A stretch of 37,549 nucleotides of DNA from Candidatus Sungbacteria bacterium RIFCSPLOWO2_01_FULL_47_32 (GCA_001820685.1 MHQP01000011.1:1-37549), one strand, 5' to 3'. Positions 1-8,045 are shown, counted from the first letter of the stretch. A program made the numbers and translations. Notes: generated from the sequence alone by a model not told the origin.

Positions 1-28
1 TGAACACGCGGAAACAAAACGAAGTCCT

Positions 29-1156
29 TTGTCAAAGACAACAAAGCCGGTTGTTTTTTTGATGGCGTCCGGCGGGATTGATTCGTCGGTTGCGGCAAAG
101 CTTTTGATAAACGCCGGATATTACGTCCGCATGTTTTACATCAAAGGATGGGCGCCCGAAGGGCTTGAGTGTCTTGAACCCGCCGAAAAGGAAATGGCCG
201 CGGAGGTTGCGCGGTGCCTCGGCGTTGATTTCGTTCCTATCAATACATGGTCGGAACATTTCTATGACGCCGTTTTCAGCCCGATGCTGAACGGATATCT
301 TGGCGGTATTACTCCGAATCCCGATACGCTCTGCAACCGCGAGATAAAGTTCAGGCTGTTTGCCGACTTTGCATTTTCGCACGGAGCCGACTTCATTGCT
401 TCCGGCCACTATATACGGAAGGCAGAAAGGCCGACGCGGCTTTTGGTCGCGCGCGACCCGGAAAAAGACCAGTCGTATTTCTTATACGACATAGGGTATG
501 GTGTTTTAGAGCGTTCTCTTTTCCCGATGGGAGAATACGTAAAGAAGAATGACACAATTCGCATGGCCCGGGAGTTCGGTTTCCCGGAACGCATTCTGAC
601 AAAACGCCCGACGGTCGATATTTGTTTTCTCCTGAAAAAGAAGTCGGAAGAGGGAGATGACCCCGCGCGCATTACAATGGAAGAGCTTTTGCTTCGCGAG
701 GGAGGAAAAAGGGGAATTGTTTTTACACCCGGTCCCATCATACATGTCCGCACTGGCAAGGTTGTTGGAGAGCATAACGGAGTCATGCTTTACGCCGCAA
801 CGATTGGCCAACGGAAGGGCATTGGCGTACACGGAGGAAAAACTCCCATGTACGTTGCCGGAAAGGACATTCCGACAAACCGGCTTTTTGTTTCGGATGA
901 ACAGTCGAAGTCTTCCGAAGTAATCATACATAATCTGAACTGGATATCGGGAGGCACGCCGAAGCTCCCGGCGCGCCTCAGTGCTAAGATCCGCACTCCG
1001 CAGAAGCTACAGGCGTGTTTGGTTGAGGAAACCGGCAGGGATGAATTACGCGTGCGGTTTGATTTGCCGCAAAATTCTGTAGCGCCGGGACAGGCATGCG
1101 TCCTCTATGATGGGGAGGTCGTGCTCGGAGGCGGAATTATTGCCGCGTCGGCGTAA
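29..1156 (+). CDS. mnmA: tRNA-specific 2-thiouridylase MnmA
   Basis: MnmA thiolates U34 of Lys, Glu and Gln tRNAs using ATP and sulfur relayed from a cysteine desulfurase. The N-terminal PP-loop SGGIDSS (residues 14-20) binds ATP. The two catalytic cysteines are visible: C102 in NPDTLCNREIKF and C199 in VDICFLL. ASGHY and DQSYFL are further family signatures, and the C-terminal beta-barrel is complete. The TTG at 29 is used because the ATG at 62 would remove the first beta strand. However, the frame is open to the window edge, so the true start may lie upstream. A strong terminator follows. Confidence 0.95.
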   Translation: MSKTTKPVVFLMASGGIDSSVAAKLLINAGYYVRMFYIKGWAPEGLECLEPAEKEMAAEVARCLGVDFVPINTWSEHFYDAVFSPMLNGYLGGITPNPDTLCNREIKFRLFADFAFSHGADFIASGHYIRKAERPTRLLVARDPEKDQSYFLYDIGYGVLERSLFPMGEYVKKNDTIRMAREFGFPERILTKRPTVDICFLLKKKSEEGDDPARITMEELLLREGGKRGIVFTPGPIIHVRTGKVVGEHNGVMLYAATIGQRKGIGVHGGKTPMYVAGKDIPTNRLFVSDEQSKSSEVIIHNLNWISGGTPKLPARLSAKIRTPQKLQACLVEETGRDELRVRFDLPQNSVAPGQACVLYDGEVVLGGGIIAASA

Positions 1157-1175
1157 ACTTTATACAAAGAAGTAT

Positions 1176-1208
1176 CCCGCGTTCGCCATTGGGTAACGCG
1201 GGTTTTTT
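1176..1208 (+). terminator. Rho-independent terminator after mnmA
   Basis: Eight-base stem CCCGCGTT / AACGCGGG with an 11-nt loop, followed by six T. It ends the mnmA transcript just before the next promoter. Confidence 0.9.
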
Positions 1209-1209
1209 G

Positions 1210-1238
1210 TTGACACCGTCTAAATTTTATGCTACTGA
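1210..1238 (+). promoter_or_regulatory. Promoter of the small lipoprotein gene
   Basis: A perfect -35 TTGACA (1210-1215), 17-bp spacer and TACTGA (1233-1238) preceded by TGC, which would make an extended -10. The -35 begins in the T-run of the preceding terminator. Confidence 0.65.
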
Positions 1239-1282
1239 TGTAATCAGGAATTTGAAACCATACTTGGCCAAGGAAGGAAAGA

Positions 1283-1702
1283 GTGAAACGCATTTCTATC
1301 GGATGGTTTTGCTTTCTGTTTCTCGCACTGTTTGTTTCAGGATGCCAGGATCCATATACGGATGCGACTCTGAATATTTCGTTTGGAGAGAAGCGGGAGG
1401 CGATGGGTAAGGTGGTCATACTTGAATTGATGGACGCGGGAAATAACCCTGTCATGATGGGCTCACGGGTCGAGCATCTTGCCGTTTTGGGGGCAGAAGG
1501 TGCCACGCAGTATTTTGCCATTCCTGTTCCGGGGAGATATCGCATCTCGGTGCTTGTGGGCTGCGGGGCTGACGGATTGCTAAAAAAACCGCTTGCTGTT
1601 TTTGAACTTCCGCCTCGGTACAAAAATATTCCGTATGAAGTCATCGTCAGCGATTCGAGGGTTACGGTAAATACCGGAGACCAGTCAAAAGAGCAAAAGT
1701 AA
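1283..1702 (+). CDS. Small predicted lipoprotein, member 1 of an exported trio
   Basis: Function not recognised. The 139-aa product has a type II signal peptide: basic MKR, a hydrophobic core, then a lipobox ending VSGC with C21 as the likely lipidated cysteine. The rest alternates short beta strands and turns, ending in a strand pair around PYEVIVSDSRVTV. The start is GTG, behind a purine-rich SD (AGGAAGGAAAG). It has its own promoter and terminator. Length, architecture and the C-terminal pattern resemble the genes at 2189 and 2695, so I infer distant paralogy. It is expected on the outer face of the cytoplasmic membrane. Confidence 0.8.
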   Translation: MKRISIGWFCFLFLALFVSGCQDPYTDATLNISFGEKREAMGKVVILELMDAGNNPVMMGSRVEHLAVLGAEGATQYFAIPVPGRYRISVLVGCGADGLLKKPLAVFELPPRYKNIPYEVIVSDSRVTVNTGDQSKEQK

Positions 1703-1726
1703 GGACCGGAGCACCCGGCCTTTTTT
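1703..1726 (+). terminator. Terminator after the lipoprotein gene
   Basis: GG(A)CCGG / CCGGCC stem with one bulged A and a 5-nt loop, followed by six T. Confidence 0.8.
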
Positions 1727-1769
1727 CTTTTGTATACGGCGTCCGGATTCTTTCAGATTTGGTCCGGAG

Positions 1770-1798
1770 TTGACAATAAATTTAAAAAAGAAGAGAAT
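1770..1798 (+). promoter_or_regulatory. Promoter of the basic 67-aa protein
   Basis: Perfect -35 TTGACA at 1770-1775, 17-bp spacer and GAGAAT (4 of 6 matches to TATAAT) at 1793-1798. The leader to the GTG start is about 35 nt. Confidence 0.55.
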
Positions 1799-1839
1799 CC
1801 CTGTAGGTATTTCCATGGGCATTGAATTCGGAGGTTTTT

Positions 1840-2043
1840 GTGAAGGCCAGTGGAGCACGCAAAAAATTGGCTTCGAAAAGAAGTCGCAGGCGAAGCCGGA
1901 GACTTACCCGTTCAGGGCTTGTTTCGCCTCTGGCATATGCCGCACGGCAACGGAAGGCCCGCAAAGCGCGAGCCCACAAAGCCCGGCGCAGGCGGGAGCG
2001 CTTAAAGAGGCGAAAAGCTGTTTCAAAAAGAAAACATAGATAA
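1840..2043 (+). CDS. Highly basic small protein, candidate nucleic-acid-binding or nucleoid protein
   Basis: I do not recognise the family. The GTG at 1840 has a near-ideal SD (GGAGG, 5-nt spacing) and opens a 67-codon frame in which about half the residues are Arg or Lys and only one is acidic. Alanines are interspersed, for example in RQRKARKARAHKARRRR. There is no membrane segment and no cysteine. Composition resembles histone H1-like or ribosome-associated tails, so binding to DNA or rRNA is a reasonable inference and not a demonstrated function. Its own -35 box and terminator support a real unit. A frame opening with TTG at 1770 covers much of the same DNA but includes the promoter and is less convincing. 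Confidence 0.55.
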   Translation: MKASGARKKLASKRSRRRSRRLTRSGLVSPLAYAARQRKARKARAHKARRRRERLKRRKAVSKRKHR

Positions 2044-2051
2044 TAATGTAC

Positions 2052-2106
2052 ACCGTGTGCATTCTGTTTTAACGCATACTAACAGATCTCACGGTTTTTC
2101 TTTTTT
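2052..2106 (+). terminator. Long-loop terminator after the basic protein gene
   Basis: ACCGTG (2052-2057) pairs with CACGGT (2090-2095). An inner CTGTT/AACAG helix extends it. A run of T with one C follows. Confidence 0.55.
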
Positions 2107-2118
2107 GAAAAACAGATA

Positions 2119-2147
2119 TTGACACCGGTAAAAATGAGTACTATGAT
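2119..2147 (+). promoter_or_regulatory. Promoter of exported protein 2
   Basis: TTGACA (2119-2124), exactly 17 bp, TATGAT (2142-2147). This is one of the best consensus promoters in the window. Confidence 0.8.
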
Positions 2148-2188
2148 GCTCTTGTGTTCTTTTTATAAGCTCGAAAGGGTGTGTACCT

Positions 2189-2587
2189 ATGCGAAAGCTT
2201 TTCAGCGCACGTGAATGGTTTTGTTTTGGTTTGGTTATCGCTCTTATGCTTTCGTTGGGGCTTGGGATCATGGTGATTGACGCATATCTGAAGATGCCAG
2301 TTTTACGCGTTATTTTGGAGGATGGGAAAGAAGGAGACACCATCGTTCTTTCGCGGCTTGATCGTGCCGACGGCGAGGAAAGACAGCAAACAGGCATCGA
2401 CTCGAATAAACAAGCAACGTTTCGCGTAATGGCAGGTTCTTCTTGGAAGGTATCAAGAAAGAGCGGCGGGCAGGAAACATATATTGTAACCTACACGGTC
2501 GGAAAGAGTATGGAAGGGTACGACCACGTGATTATTGAAGGACACGACGGAAGCATCACAGTTTCTGTCTCAAAGCGAGACGGGTAG
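2189..2587 (+). CDS. Membrane-anchored small beta-rich protein, member 2 of the trio
   Basis: Unrecognised 132-aa protein with one N-terminal membrane segment (about residues 11-33) and an extracytoplasmic domain rich in predicted beta strands. The domain opens LRVILEDGKEGDTIVLSRL and closes with YDHVIIEGHDGSITVSVSK. The closing pattern parallels the product at 2695 (NYTITLHKDDGISLTVEKK) and more weakly the one at 1283. ATG start with a GAAAGGG SD about 9 nt upstream. Monocistronic, with a strong promoter and a weak terminator. Charged linkers without cysteines suggest an exposed beta-sandwich of unknown binding function. Confidence 0.8.
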   Translation: MRKLFSAREWFCFGLVIALMLSLGLGIMVIDAYLKMPVLRVILEDGKEGDTIVLSRLDRADGEERQQTGIDSNKQATFRVMAGSSWKVSRKSGGQETYIVTYTVGKSMEGYDHVIIEGHDGSITVSVSKRDG

Positions 2588-2597
2588 AAAATAACAG

Positions 2598-2629
2598 CCG
2601 TCCTCTAGAAACTGGGTGGTTTTGTTTTG
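2598..2629 (+). terminator. Weak terminator after exported protein 2
   Basis: CCGTCC pairs with GGGTGG through two G-T wobbles, followed by TTTTGTTTTG. Confidence 0.55.
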
Positions 2630-2659
2630 TTGACAACGTATCATATCATAGTGTACTTC
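2630..2659 (+). promoter_or_regulatory. Promoter of exported protein 3
   Basis: Perfect TTGACA at 2630-2635 with TACTTC 18 bp downstream (2654-2659). The -10 is weak but placed like that of the lipoprotein gene. Confidence 0.5.
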
Positions 2660-2694
2660 TTAGAATATCGGTCTTTATAAACAAGGAGAAGTGA

Positions 2695-3105
2695 ATGAAG
2701 GGATTGCTTGTTGTTGGTGCCGCTACAGTTCTTCTTTTGGGCATGTTGGGAATGCAGTCAACTGCGCTTGGATTGCACACCACATCCGCTCCTTCAACCA
2801 ATCCGCAAGGTGTCGGAGTAAATATCGTTTTTGAGGAAAAGAAGGCCGGGGACTATGTTCAGATCGAAGCGACATGGTCTAACGGCTCAGCGAGCTTTTC
2901 TGCGTCAGCGGGAGAGGATGGAAAGGGGTACGTGTGTTGTATCGAATATCCGGCTAAAGTTAAAGTCTGGCATGTCTTTCCTGATGGCGCGAAAAGGCTT
3001 GCTATGACATTTACCATCTCTGCAAGTGCGGCACCAATCATGAATTATACTATTACGTTACATAAAGACGATGGCATCTCTTTGACAGTAGAAAAAAAGA
3101 AATAG
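2695..3105 (+). CDS. Secreted small beta-rich protein, member 3 of the trio
   Basis: Unrecognised 136-aa product with a classical signal peptide (MKG, hydrophobic core to about residue 20, likely cleavage near ALG). The mature domain carries strand-turn patterns (VGVNIVFEEKKAGDYVQIEA) and ends NYTITLHKDDGISLTVEKK, close in pattern to the neighbour at 2189. A vicinal Cys-Cys pair (VCCIEY) is unusual for an exported protein. ATG with an excellent AAGGAG SD. Monocistronic, ending in a strong hairpin that overlaps the stop codon. Confidence 0.8.
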   Translation: MKGLLVVGAATVLLLGMLGMQSTALGLHTTSAPSTNPQGVGVNIVFEEKKAGDYVQIEATWSNGSASFSASAGEDGKGYVCCIEYPAKVKVWHVFPDGAKRLAMTFTISASAAPIMNYTITLHKDDGISLTVEKKK

Positions 3106-3127
3106 TCCCGTTATCGCGGGACTTTTT
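3104..3127 (+). terminator. Terminator after exported protein 3
   Basis: AGTCCCG / CGGGACT seven-base stem followed by five T. The T-run overlaps the alaS -35 box. Confidence 0.85.
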
Positions 3128-3154
3128 GTATTTTCTTAAAAAATCTGCTTTAAT
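3126..3154 (+). promoter_or_regulatory. Promoter of alaS, leaderless type
   Basis: TTGTAT (3126-3131), 17 bp, TTTAAT (3149-3154) preceded by TGC (extended -10). The ATG at 3162 lies 7 nt downstream of the -10, so transcription should begin at or next to the start codon. Confidence 0.6.
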
Positions 3155-3161
3155 ATCCTCA

Positions 3162-4994
3162 ATGGAAGCAATCGATATCAGAAAAAAATTCTTGAAATTT
3201 TTTGAAGAGCGGGGACACACTATTGTTCCCTCCAGCTCCCTCATACCAGACGACCCGTCCGTTCTTTTGACGACGGCGGGCATGCAACAGTTCAAGAAAT
3301 ATTATATGGGCGAGGCGGATCCATATATGACTATTCATCCGTTGACCGCTAAGCCGCTCGGCTCAAAAAGTGCCGCCTCCGCGCAGAAAAGCTTCCGTAC
3401 TTCCGATATTGATGAAGTTGGGGATGAGGGGCACCTTACGTTTTTTGAGATGCTCGGCAATTTCAGTTTCGGCTATAAGCCCGGCGAGTCTTCTCCAAAA
3501 AGCGGATATTTCAAAAAAGGAGCTATCACGTACGCGTTTGATTTCATAACCAAAGAAATGGAACTTTCAATTTCATATGTAACGATATTTAAAGGTTCGG
3601 ATGCAGTGCCCAAAGACGAAGAATCGCGCTCGGTTTGGAATTCTCTTGGGGTAACAGACGTTCGCGAAGAGGGGATGGAAGACGTGTTTTGGGGGCCGAC
3701 GGGAACTTCAGGCCCATGCGGTCCAACGACGGAGGTATATTGCAAAACTGTTGCCGGGAAAGACGTCGAAATATGGAATATCGTATTCAACGAGTTCTTC
3801 TATCCGGGTTCGCGCGAAGAACTGCTTTCCGGTTCTTCCGGTAAAAAACTGGAGAGCTTGAAAGTGGCCGGAGTGGATACGGGCATGGGGTTTGAGCGGC
3901 TTGTCATGATTTCGCAAAAAAAAGCGACAATTTTTGACACGGACCTGTTTGCTCCGCTCCTTGAGCTTTTGTCGTCCGCCGTCGAACTTCGCCATAAGCG
4001 CATTATTGTTGACCATCTTCGCGCGATGAGTTTCCTTATAGCCGACGGAGTGCGCCCCTCAAACAAGGAGGCAGGATATGTTTTACGGAGACTCATGAGG
4101 CGCGCATTTGTATACGAACACATGTATCAAATTCCTCCTCATGTTTTTGACGCGCTGGTTCACGATATTGTTCACGAATATGGAGAGTTTTATCCGGAAT
4201 TGCTGAAACACAATGATGATATTCGTGAAGAAATGAAGAAAGAATACGACAAGTTCGCCAATACCCTGAAGCAGGGCGTGAAAAAACTTAAAGAAGTAAA
4301 GGAAGATTCTATTACCGCCGAAAGCGCCTTTCGGCTGTATGAGTCGTTCGGGTTGCCGTACGAAATAATAAAAGAGCTTGGTGGAGCGAAGACAGCCTCG
4401 CTTACGCGCGAAGCGTTCGACGCCGAATTCAAAAGGCATCAGGAAATTTCGCGCGCCGGACAGGAAAAAAAATTCGGCGGGCACGGCCTTTTGCTTGACA
4501 CTGGGGAACTTAAGGCGGCCAACGAAGAAGAACTTAAAAAAGTGACCCGACTGCACACGGCGACTCATTTGTTGCAGGCGGCGTTGCGGAAGGTCATCGG
4601 ATCCGAGGTTCATCAGGACGGCTCGGATATTACGGTGGAGCGTACCCGCTTTGATTTTACGTTTCCGCGCAAACTCACGCCGGAGGAAATAAAGCAAGCA
4701 GAGAATGTTGTAAACGAGGTTATTCAAAAAGATATGCAGATGACGCACGAAGAAATGAGTTATGAAGATGCGTTGAAATCGGGGGCGCTCCATTTTTTCA
4801 AAGAGAAGTATCCTCTGCGGGTAAGCATCTATACTGTTTCCGATAAAAAAACCGGAGAGGTTTTTTCGAAGGAATTTTGCGGAGGACCTCATGTAACGCA
4901 TACGGGCGAAATAGGGAGTTTTAAGATAATTAAAGAAGAAGCAAGCTCGGCGGGGGTGAGAAGGATACGCGCGGCGGTTGAAGACAAAAAATAA
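3162..4994 (+). CDS. alaS: Alanyl-tRNA synthetase, short form lacking the C-terminal domain
   Basis: Charges tRNA-Ala and clears mischarged Ser/Gly. The class II core starts DIRKKFLKFFEERGHT and includes the motif 2 region HLTFFEMLGNFSFG and the motif 3 region GVDTGMGFERL. The editing domain has its metal motifs H465-T-A-T-H469 and C573-G-G-P-H577. The product ends about 30 residues later at 610 aa, whereas typical bacterial AlaRS is about 870 aa. The oligomerisation helix and DHHA1/C-Ala domain are therefore missing. The ATG at 3162 is preferred to upstream in-frame starts because homology begins there and the promoter -10 sits 7 nt upstream. Confidence 0.95.
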   Translation: MEAIDIRKKFLKFFEERGHTIVPSSSLIPDDPSVLLTTAGMQQFKKYYMGEADPYMTIHPLTAKPLGSKSAASAQKSFRTSDIDEVGDEGHLTFFEMLGNFSFGYKPGESSPKSGYFKKGAITYAFDFITKEMELSISYVTIFKGSDAVPKDEESRSVWNSLGVTDVREEGMEDVFWGPTGTSGPCGPTTEVYCKTVAGKDVEIWNIVFNEFFYPGSREELLSGSSGKKLESLKVAGVDTGMGFERLVMISQKKATIFDTDLFAPLLELLSSAVELRHKRIIVDHLRAMSFLIADGVRPSNKEAGYVLRRLMRRAFVYEHMYQIPPHVFDALVHDIVHEYGEFYPELLKHNDDIREEMKKEYDKFANTLKQGVKKLKEVKEDSITAESAFRLYESFGLPYEIIKELGGAKTASLTREAFDAEFKRHQEISRAGQEKKFGGHGLLLDTGELKAANEEELKKVTRLHTATHLLQAALRKVIGSEVHQDGSDITVERTRFDFTFPRKLTPEEIKQAENVVNEVIQKDMQMTHEEMSYEDALKSGALHFFKEKYPLRVSIYTVSDKKTGEVFSKEFCGGPHVTHTGEIGSFKIIKEEASSAGVRRIRAAVEDKK

Positions 4995-5008
4995 TTTGAA
5001 CCACAATA

Positions 5009-5022
5009 CCGGCGGAAGCCGG
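5009..5022. other. GNRA-type stem-loop between alaS and the FtsA-like gene
   Basis: CCGGC-GGAA-GCCGG: a perfect 5-bp stem closed by a GNRA tetraloop. There is no T-run on either side, so it is not a standard terminator. Confidence 0.5.
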
Positions 5023-5053
5023 CATTTCGCAAAAAGGCTGTCTTTCATGTGAA

Positions 5054-5082
5054 TTGGCATAGAGTCCGCAATATTGTATAAT
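5054..5082 (+). promoter_or_regulatory. Consensus promoter of the FtsA/PilM-like gene, leaderless
   Basis: TTGGCA (5054-5059), 17 bp, perfect TATAAT (5077-5082). The ATG at 5090 is 7 nt past the -10, and there is no Shine-Dalgarno sequence. Confidence 0.85.
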
Positions 5083-5089
5083 AAAACCA

Positions 5090-6247
5090 ATGAAGATAGC
5101 CTCTTTATTTTCAAATTTTCTTGCGAAAGCCTCACCGGACGTGCGGGTTGTTATTGATATTGGCTCAATGTCGATCAAAACGGTTCTTCTTGAAAAAAGG
5201 GGGCGGGATATATGTGTTTTAAAAAAACTTGTTGTTGAGCTTCCTGTCCGGGAAGAAATGCTCTCCATCATAAAGTTCGTCAATGCCTATATCAGGGAAG
5301 AACTTTTCAAAATAATCAAGGATCTTCACCGCGTTCCCAAAAAAATAACCATAGGATTTTCAGGCGACTATCTCGAGAATTCCATTGAAGCCATTGCGGT
5401 CGAGCGCCCGCATAAGTCGAGAAACATTTCTGAAGAAGAGGTTGCGGCAATTTTTAAAAAAAGCCTTGGAGAGATAACGTCCCGCCGGGAAGGGATGCTA
5501 CTTGTCGACTCGTTCCCCGTACGGGTGCTTGTCGACGGCTATGAAATAGAGGACGTCTATAAAGACATGAAAGGGCAGAGGATCGGGGTATATATTTTCG
5601 CTTCGTTCATGAAAAAAGAGCACTGGGAGCAGTTCAAGAACTTAGGCCACATTCTTGGGGGAATCCCGATAAAATTCGTTTCAAACCAGTTTGTGAACGC
5701 TTTTTCCATTCCAAAGGTGCTTAAGGCGAACGAAGCGCTACTGATAGACGTCGGCGCCCGCGCTACGGAAATATCGCTTGTGCGGGGCGGGAGGATATAT
5801 TCGATAGAACGTTTTTTGTTTGGCGGGCATACAATTACCAAAGCCATTGCGAAAGCTCTTGATGCGGAGTATGCGGACGCTGACAGCATAAAACGCCAAT
5901 ATCAGGAGCAGGTATTGCCTCAATCGGTCGTTTCAAAAATAAAAGGAGCCGTAGACGAAAGCGTCGCATCGTGGCTGAAAGAGTTCATTTCCGCGCTTTC
6001 GCTTGATCCCCACCTCATGATTCCCGATAACGTGTTCATTTTCGGTGGAGGAGCTTTTTTGCCGGAACTTCGCGCGGTACTCGAAACCGGAGAATGGACG
6101 AAAGGATTTTCCTGGAAGCAAAAAACCAATATTTCATTCCTTTCCGCGGAGAATATTTCGCACGGCCTTCTTGAGGAGGCAAAGCTTACCGGATTCAATG
6201 AGATATCGTTTCTGTCTCTCATCTATTATTCTTATTTTGTCAGCTGA
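5090..6247 (+). CDS. FtsA/PilM-like actin-fold ATPase
   Basis: 385-aa member of the FtsA/PilM branch of the actin/Hsp70 superfamily, which usually anchors filaments or pilus machinery to the inner face of the membrane. The phosphate-1 loop is VVIDIGSMSIKTVLLE (about residues 20-35), phosphate-2 is LLIDVGARATEISLV and the adenosine motif is FIFGGGAFLPEL. The SHS2/1C-like insertion lies between the two phosphate loops. A hydrophobic C-terminus (ISFLSLIYYSYFV) may act as a membrane anchor. The next gene, 26 nt away, encodes a single-pass membrane protein, which suggests a cytoplasmic ATPase-membrane partner pair. FtsA and PilM cannot be told apart here. Confidence 0.8.
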   Translation: MKIASLFSNFLAKASPDVRVVIDIGSMSIKTVLLEKRGRDICVLKKLVVELPVREEMLSIIKFVNAYIREELFKIIKDLHRVPKKITIGFSGDYLENSIEAIAVERPHKSRNISEEEVAAIFKKSLGEITSRREGMLLVDSFPVRVLVDGYEIEDVYKDMKGQRIGVYIFASFMKKEHWEQFKNLGHILGGIPIKFVSNQFVNAFSIPKVLKANEALLIDVGARATEISLVRGGRIYSIERFLFGGHTITKAIAKALDAEYADADSIKRQYQEQVLPQSVVSKIKGAVDESVASWLKEFISALSLDPHLMIPDNVFIFGGGAFLPELRAVLETGEWTKGFSWKQKTNISFLSAENISHGLLEEAKLTGFNEISFLSLIYYSYFVS

Positions 6248-6273
6248 GTTTTGCGATAACTCCGCGTTCTTCC

Positions 6274-7992
6274 ATGACACTCTTTAAAGACAATACCGAC
6301 CCTGAAGAAAATCAAAAAAAAGACCATCGCGACCATGGCTTTTTAGACGGTGTTGCGTTTAAGCAGGAACGCATCGTTTCCGATATTATTCCTGGTCCGA
6401 AACGCACCGTGAGGGTCCAAAACACAGAGCCGGAACAGGAGGAAGAAAAAAACTCCCGGAATTTTCTCAAAAATATCCGTAGTTACTCTGGAAAAACAAA
6501 AAAGGGAGCCGCGGAAAAAGCCCGCGAAGCGCGCGAAGAAACGCGCCGAATAGATCTCCACCGATTCGTGCGCCCGGTGTCTCAGCCGACGGTTCACGAG
6601 CGGGAAGAGATTGTTGAACTTGAGCACGTTTCAAGAGTTTCGCGGGAACGCGAATTTACGCCAAAAATAATTCCGACATTACATAGCAAAAGGCTCAAGG
6701 AGGAAAGAGAAGAAGAAATAATCGAGGAGAACATTCCTGAAATCCTCGCGGAGAAAAAGAACAAAAGTGATGCTTTCGGAAAAGTTGCGGCCGGCGTTTA
6801 TGGCGTCGCAAAGAATTTCCAGCCGGAAGCCGGACAAAAGAGCATCCGCGTGCGCCTTATTATAGCGCTTTTGGCCCTCAGCATCCTTGTCGGCGGATTT
6901 TTTATCTTAACATCCGTTTTTTCTTCAGCCGTCCTGAAACTCCGTCTCAAGGTCGTCAATACCCCGATAGAGCCCGTTTTGGTCTCTGCTGACCCGAAGG
7001 CAACGGCTATTAATATTACGACCAAAAAACTTCCGGGTCTTTATGTTGAAACGACAAAAACCGTTTCAAAAAGTTTCGAACCAAAAACGGCAAAATTTGC
7101 CGAAAGCAAGGCGCACGGAACGCTCACGATATACAACGAATACAGCTTTGCTCCGCAGACACTCGTTGCCAATACCCGCTTTCAGACGAAATCCTCGGGG
7201 CTTATTTTCCGCCTTGAGAAACAGGTCGTCGTGCCGGGCGCAAAAAAGAACGCTTCCGGGGGGCTTGCCCCGAGCACCATTATGGTGGCTGTTGCGGCGG
7301 ACACAGCGGGAGAAAATTATAACATCGGGCCAACTGATTTTACCATACCGGGATTCAAAGGAACTCCCCGGTACCAAAAAATATATGCCCGTTCAACCGA
7401 TAAATTTTCCGGCGGATTCAAAGGGAATGGATTTGTTGCCGGAGACGCCGAAATAAAAACAGCCGAGGAGGCGGCAACCGCGCAAGTTTTTGAGGATGCA
7501 AAAAAGGATCTTACATCAAAAATTCCTCCGGGCTTTGTTATGATAAACGGGGCCCGCGAGATACGCATTACGCGCGTTTCAAAACCGCGTCCGGGAGAAG
7601 CCGGCACGGCATTTGTCGTATCAGCGGACGCAACGGCAGGCATGCTCATTTTCAAAAAGGAAGATATCTTGACACTTCTCTCAACGCTGTTCCTTAAGCC
7701 GGAGCAAGGAGAAGAAATTCTTGCCGATAAATCCGATATTTCATACACAAAAGCGGTTTTTGACTTTGATACGCGACTTCTCTCGTTCACTCTTGCTGGG
7801 AATCTTGTTATCTCGACTCATGTTGACCCCGAGGTGGTGCGCAAAAGCCTTGTTGGGCTTTCGGTGCTGCAGGCGGAGGGTCTTCTGAAGTCGCGCCCCG
7901 AATTTACCAACTTTACGCTTGATGTGGCTCCGTTGTGGGCGCGTTCGCTTCCGTCGAAACCTGAAAAAATAAAAGTTTCATTTGATGAATAA
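6274..7992 (+). CDS. Single-pass membrane protein with a baseplate J-like domain
   Basis: 572 aa. Residues 1-190 are charged, low-complexity and cytoplasmic. One membrane segment lies near residues 195-215 (LIIALLALSILVGGFFIL). The large extracytoplasmic part is recognisable by the sequence features often annotated baseplate J/gp47-like in CPR genomes: GTLTIYNEYSFAPQTLVANT, a VVVPGA segment and YNIGPTDFTIPGFKGTPRY. No enzyme motifs are seen. It is probably co-transcribed with the FtsA/PilM-like gene and could be the membrane partner of that ATPase. The role is unknown; a surface appendage or envelope scaffold is only an inference. Confidence 0.75.
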   Translation: MTLFKDNTDPEENQKKDHRDHGFLDGVAFKQERIVSDIIPGPKRTVRVQNTEPEQEEEKNSRNFLKNIRSYSGKTKKGAAEKAREAREETRRIDLHRFVRPVSQPTVHEREEIVELEHVSRVSREREFTPKIIPTLHSKRLKEEREEEIIEENIPEILAEKKNKSDAFGKVAAGVYGVAKNFQPEAGQKSIRVRLIIALLALSILVGGFFILTSVFSSAVLKLRLKVVNTPIEPVLVSADPKATAINITTKKLPGLYVETTKTVSKSFEPKTAKFAESKAHGTLTIYNEYSFAPQTLVANTRFQTKSSGLIFRLEKQVVVPGAKKNASGGLAPSTIMVAVAADTAGENYNIGPTDFTIPGFKGTPRYQKIYARSTDKFSGGFKGNGFVAGDAEIKTAEEAATAQVFEDAKKDLTSKIPPGFVMINGAREIRITRVSKPRPGEAGTAFVVSADATAGMLIFKKEDILTLLSTLFLKPEQGEEILADKSDISYTKAVFDFDTRLLSFTLAGNLVISTHVDPEVVRKSLVGLSVLQAEGLLKSRPEFTNFTLDVAPLWARSLPSKPEKIKVSFDE

Positions 7993-8045
7993 CGGCTCGA
8001 GGGGCTTCTTTCAGGAAACTCTTTTTTTAAGGGGGCATAGTACTC

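Noticed and set aside
1770-2039. Alternative 89-codon frame over the basic protein gene
   Set aside because: Its start is the -35 TTG of the promoter and it has no SD, while the overlapping GTG frame has an ideal one.
4083-5135. Long minus-strand open frame (350 codons) opposite alaS
   Set aside because: It is the antisense of a clearly conserved gene, with low-complexity Phe/Arg-rich translation and no family signature.
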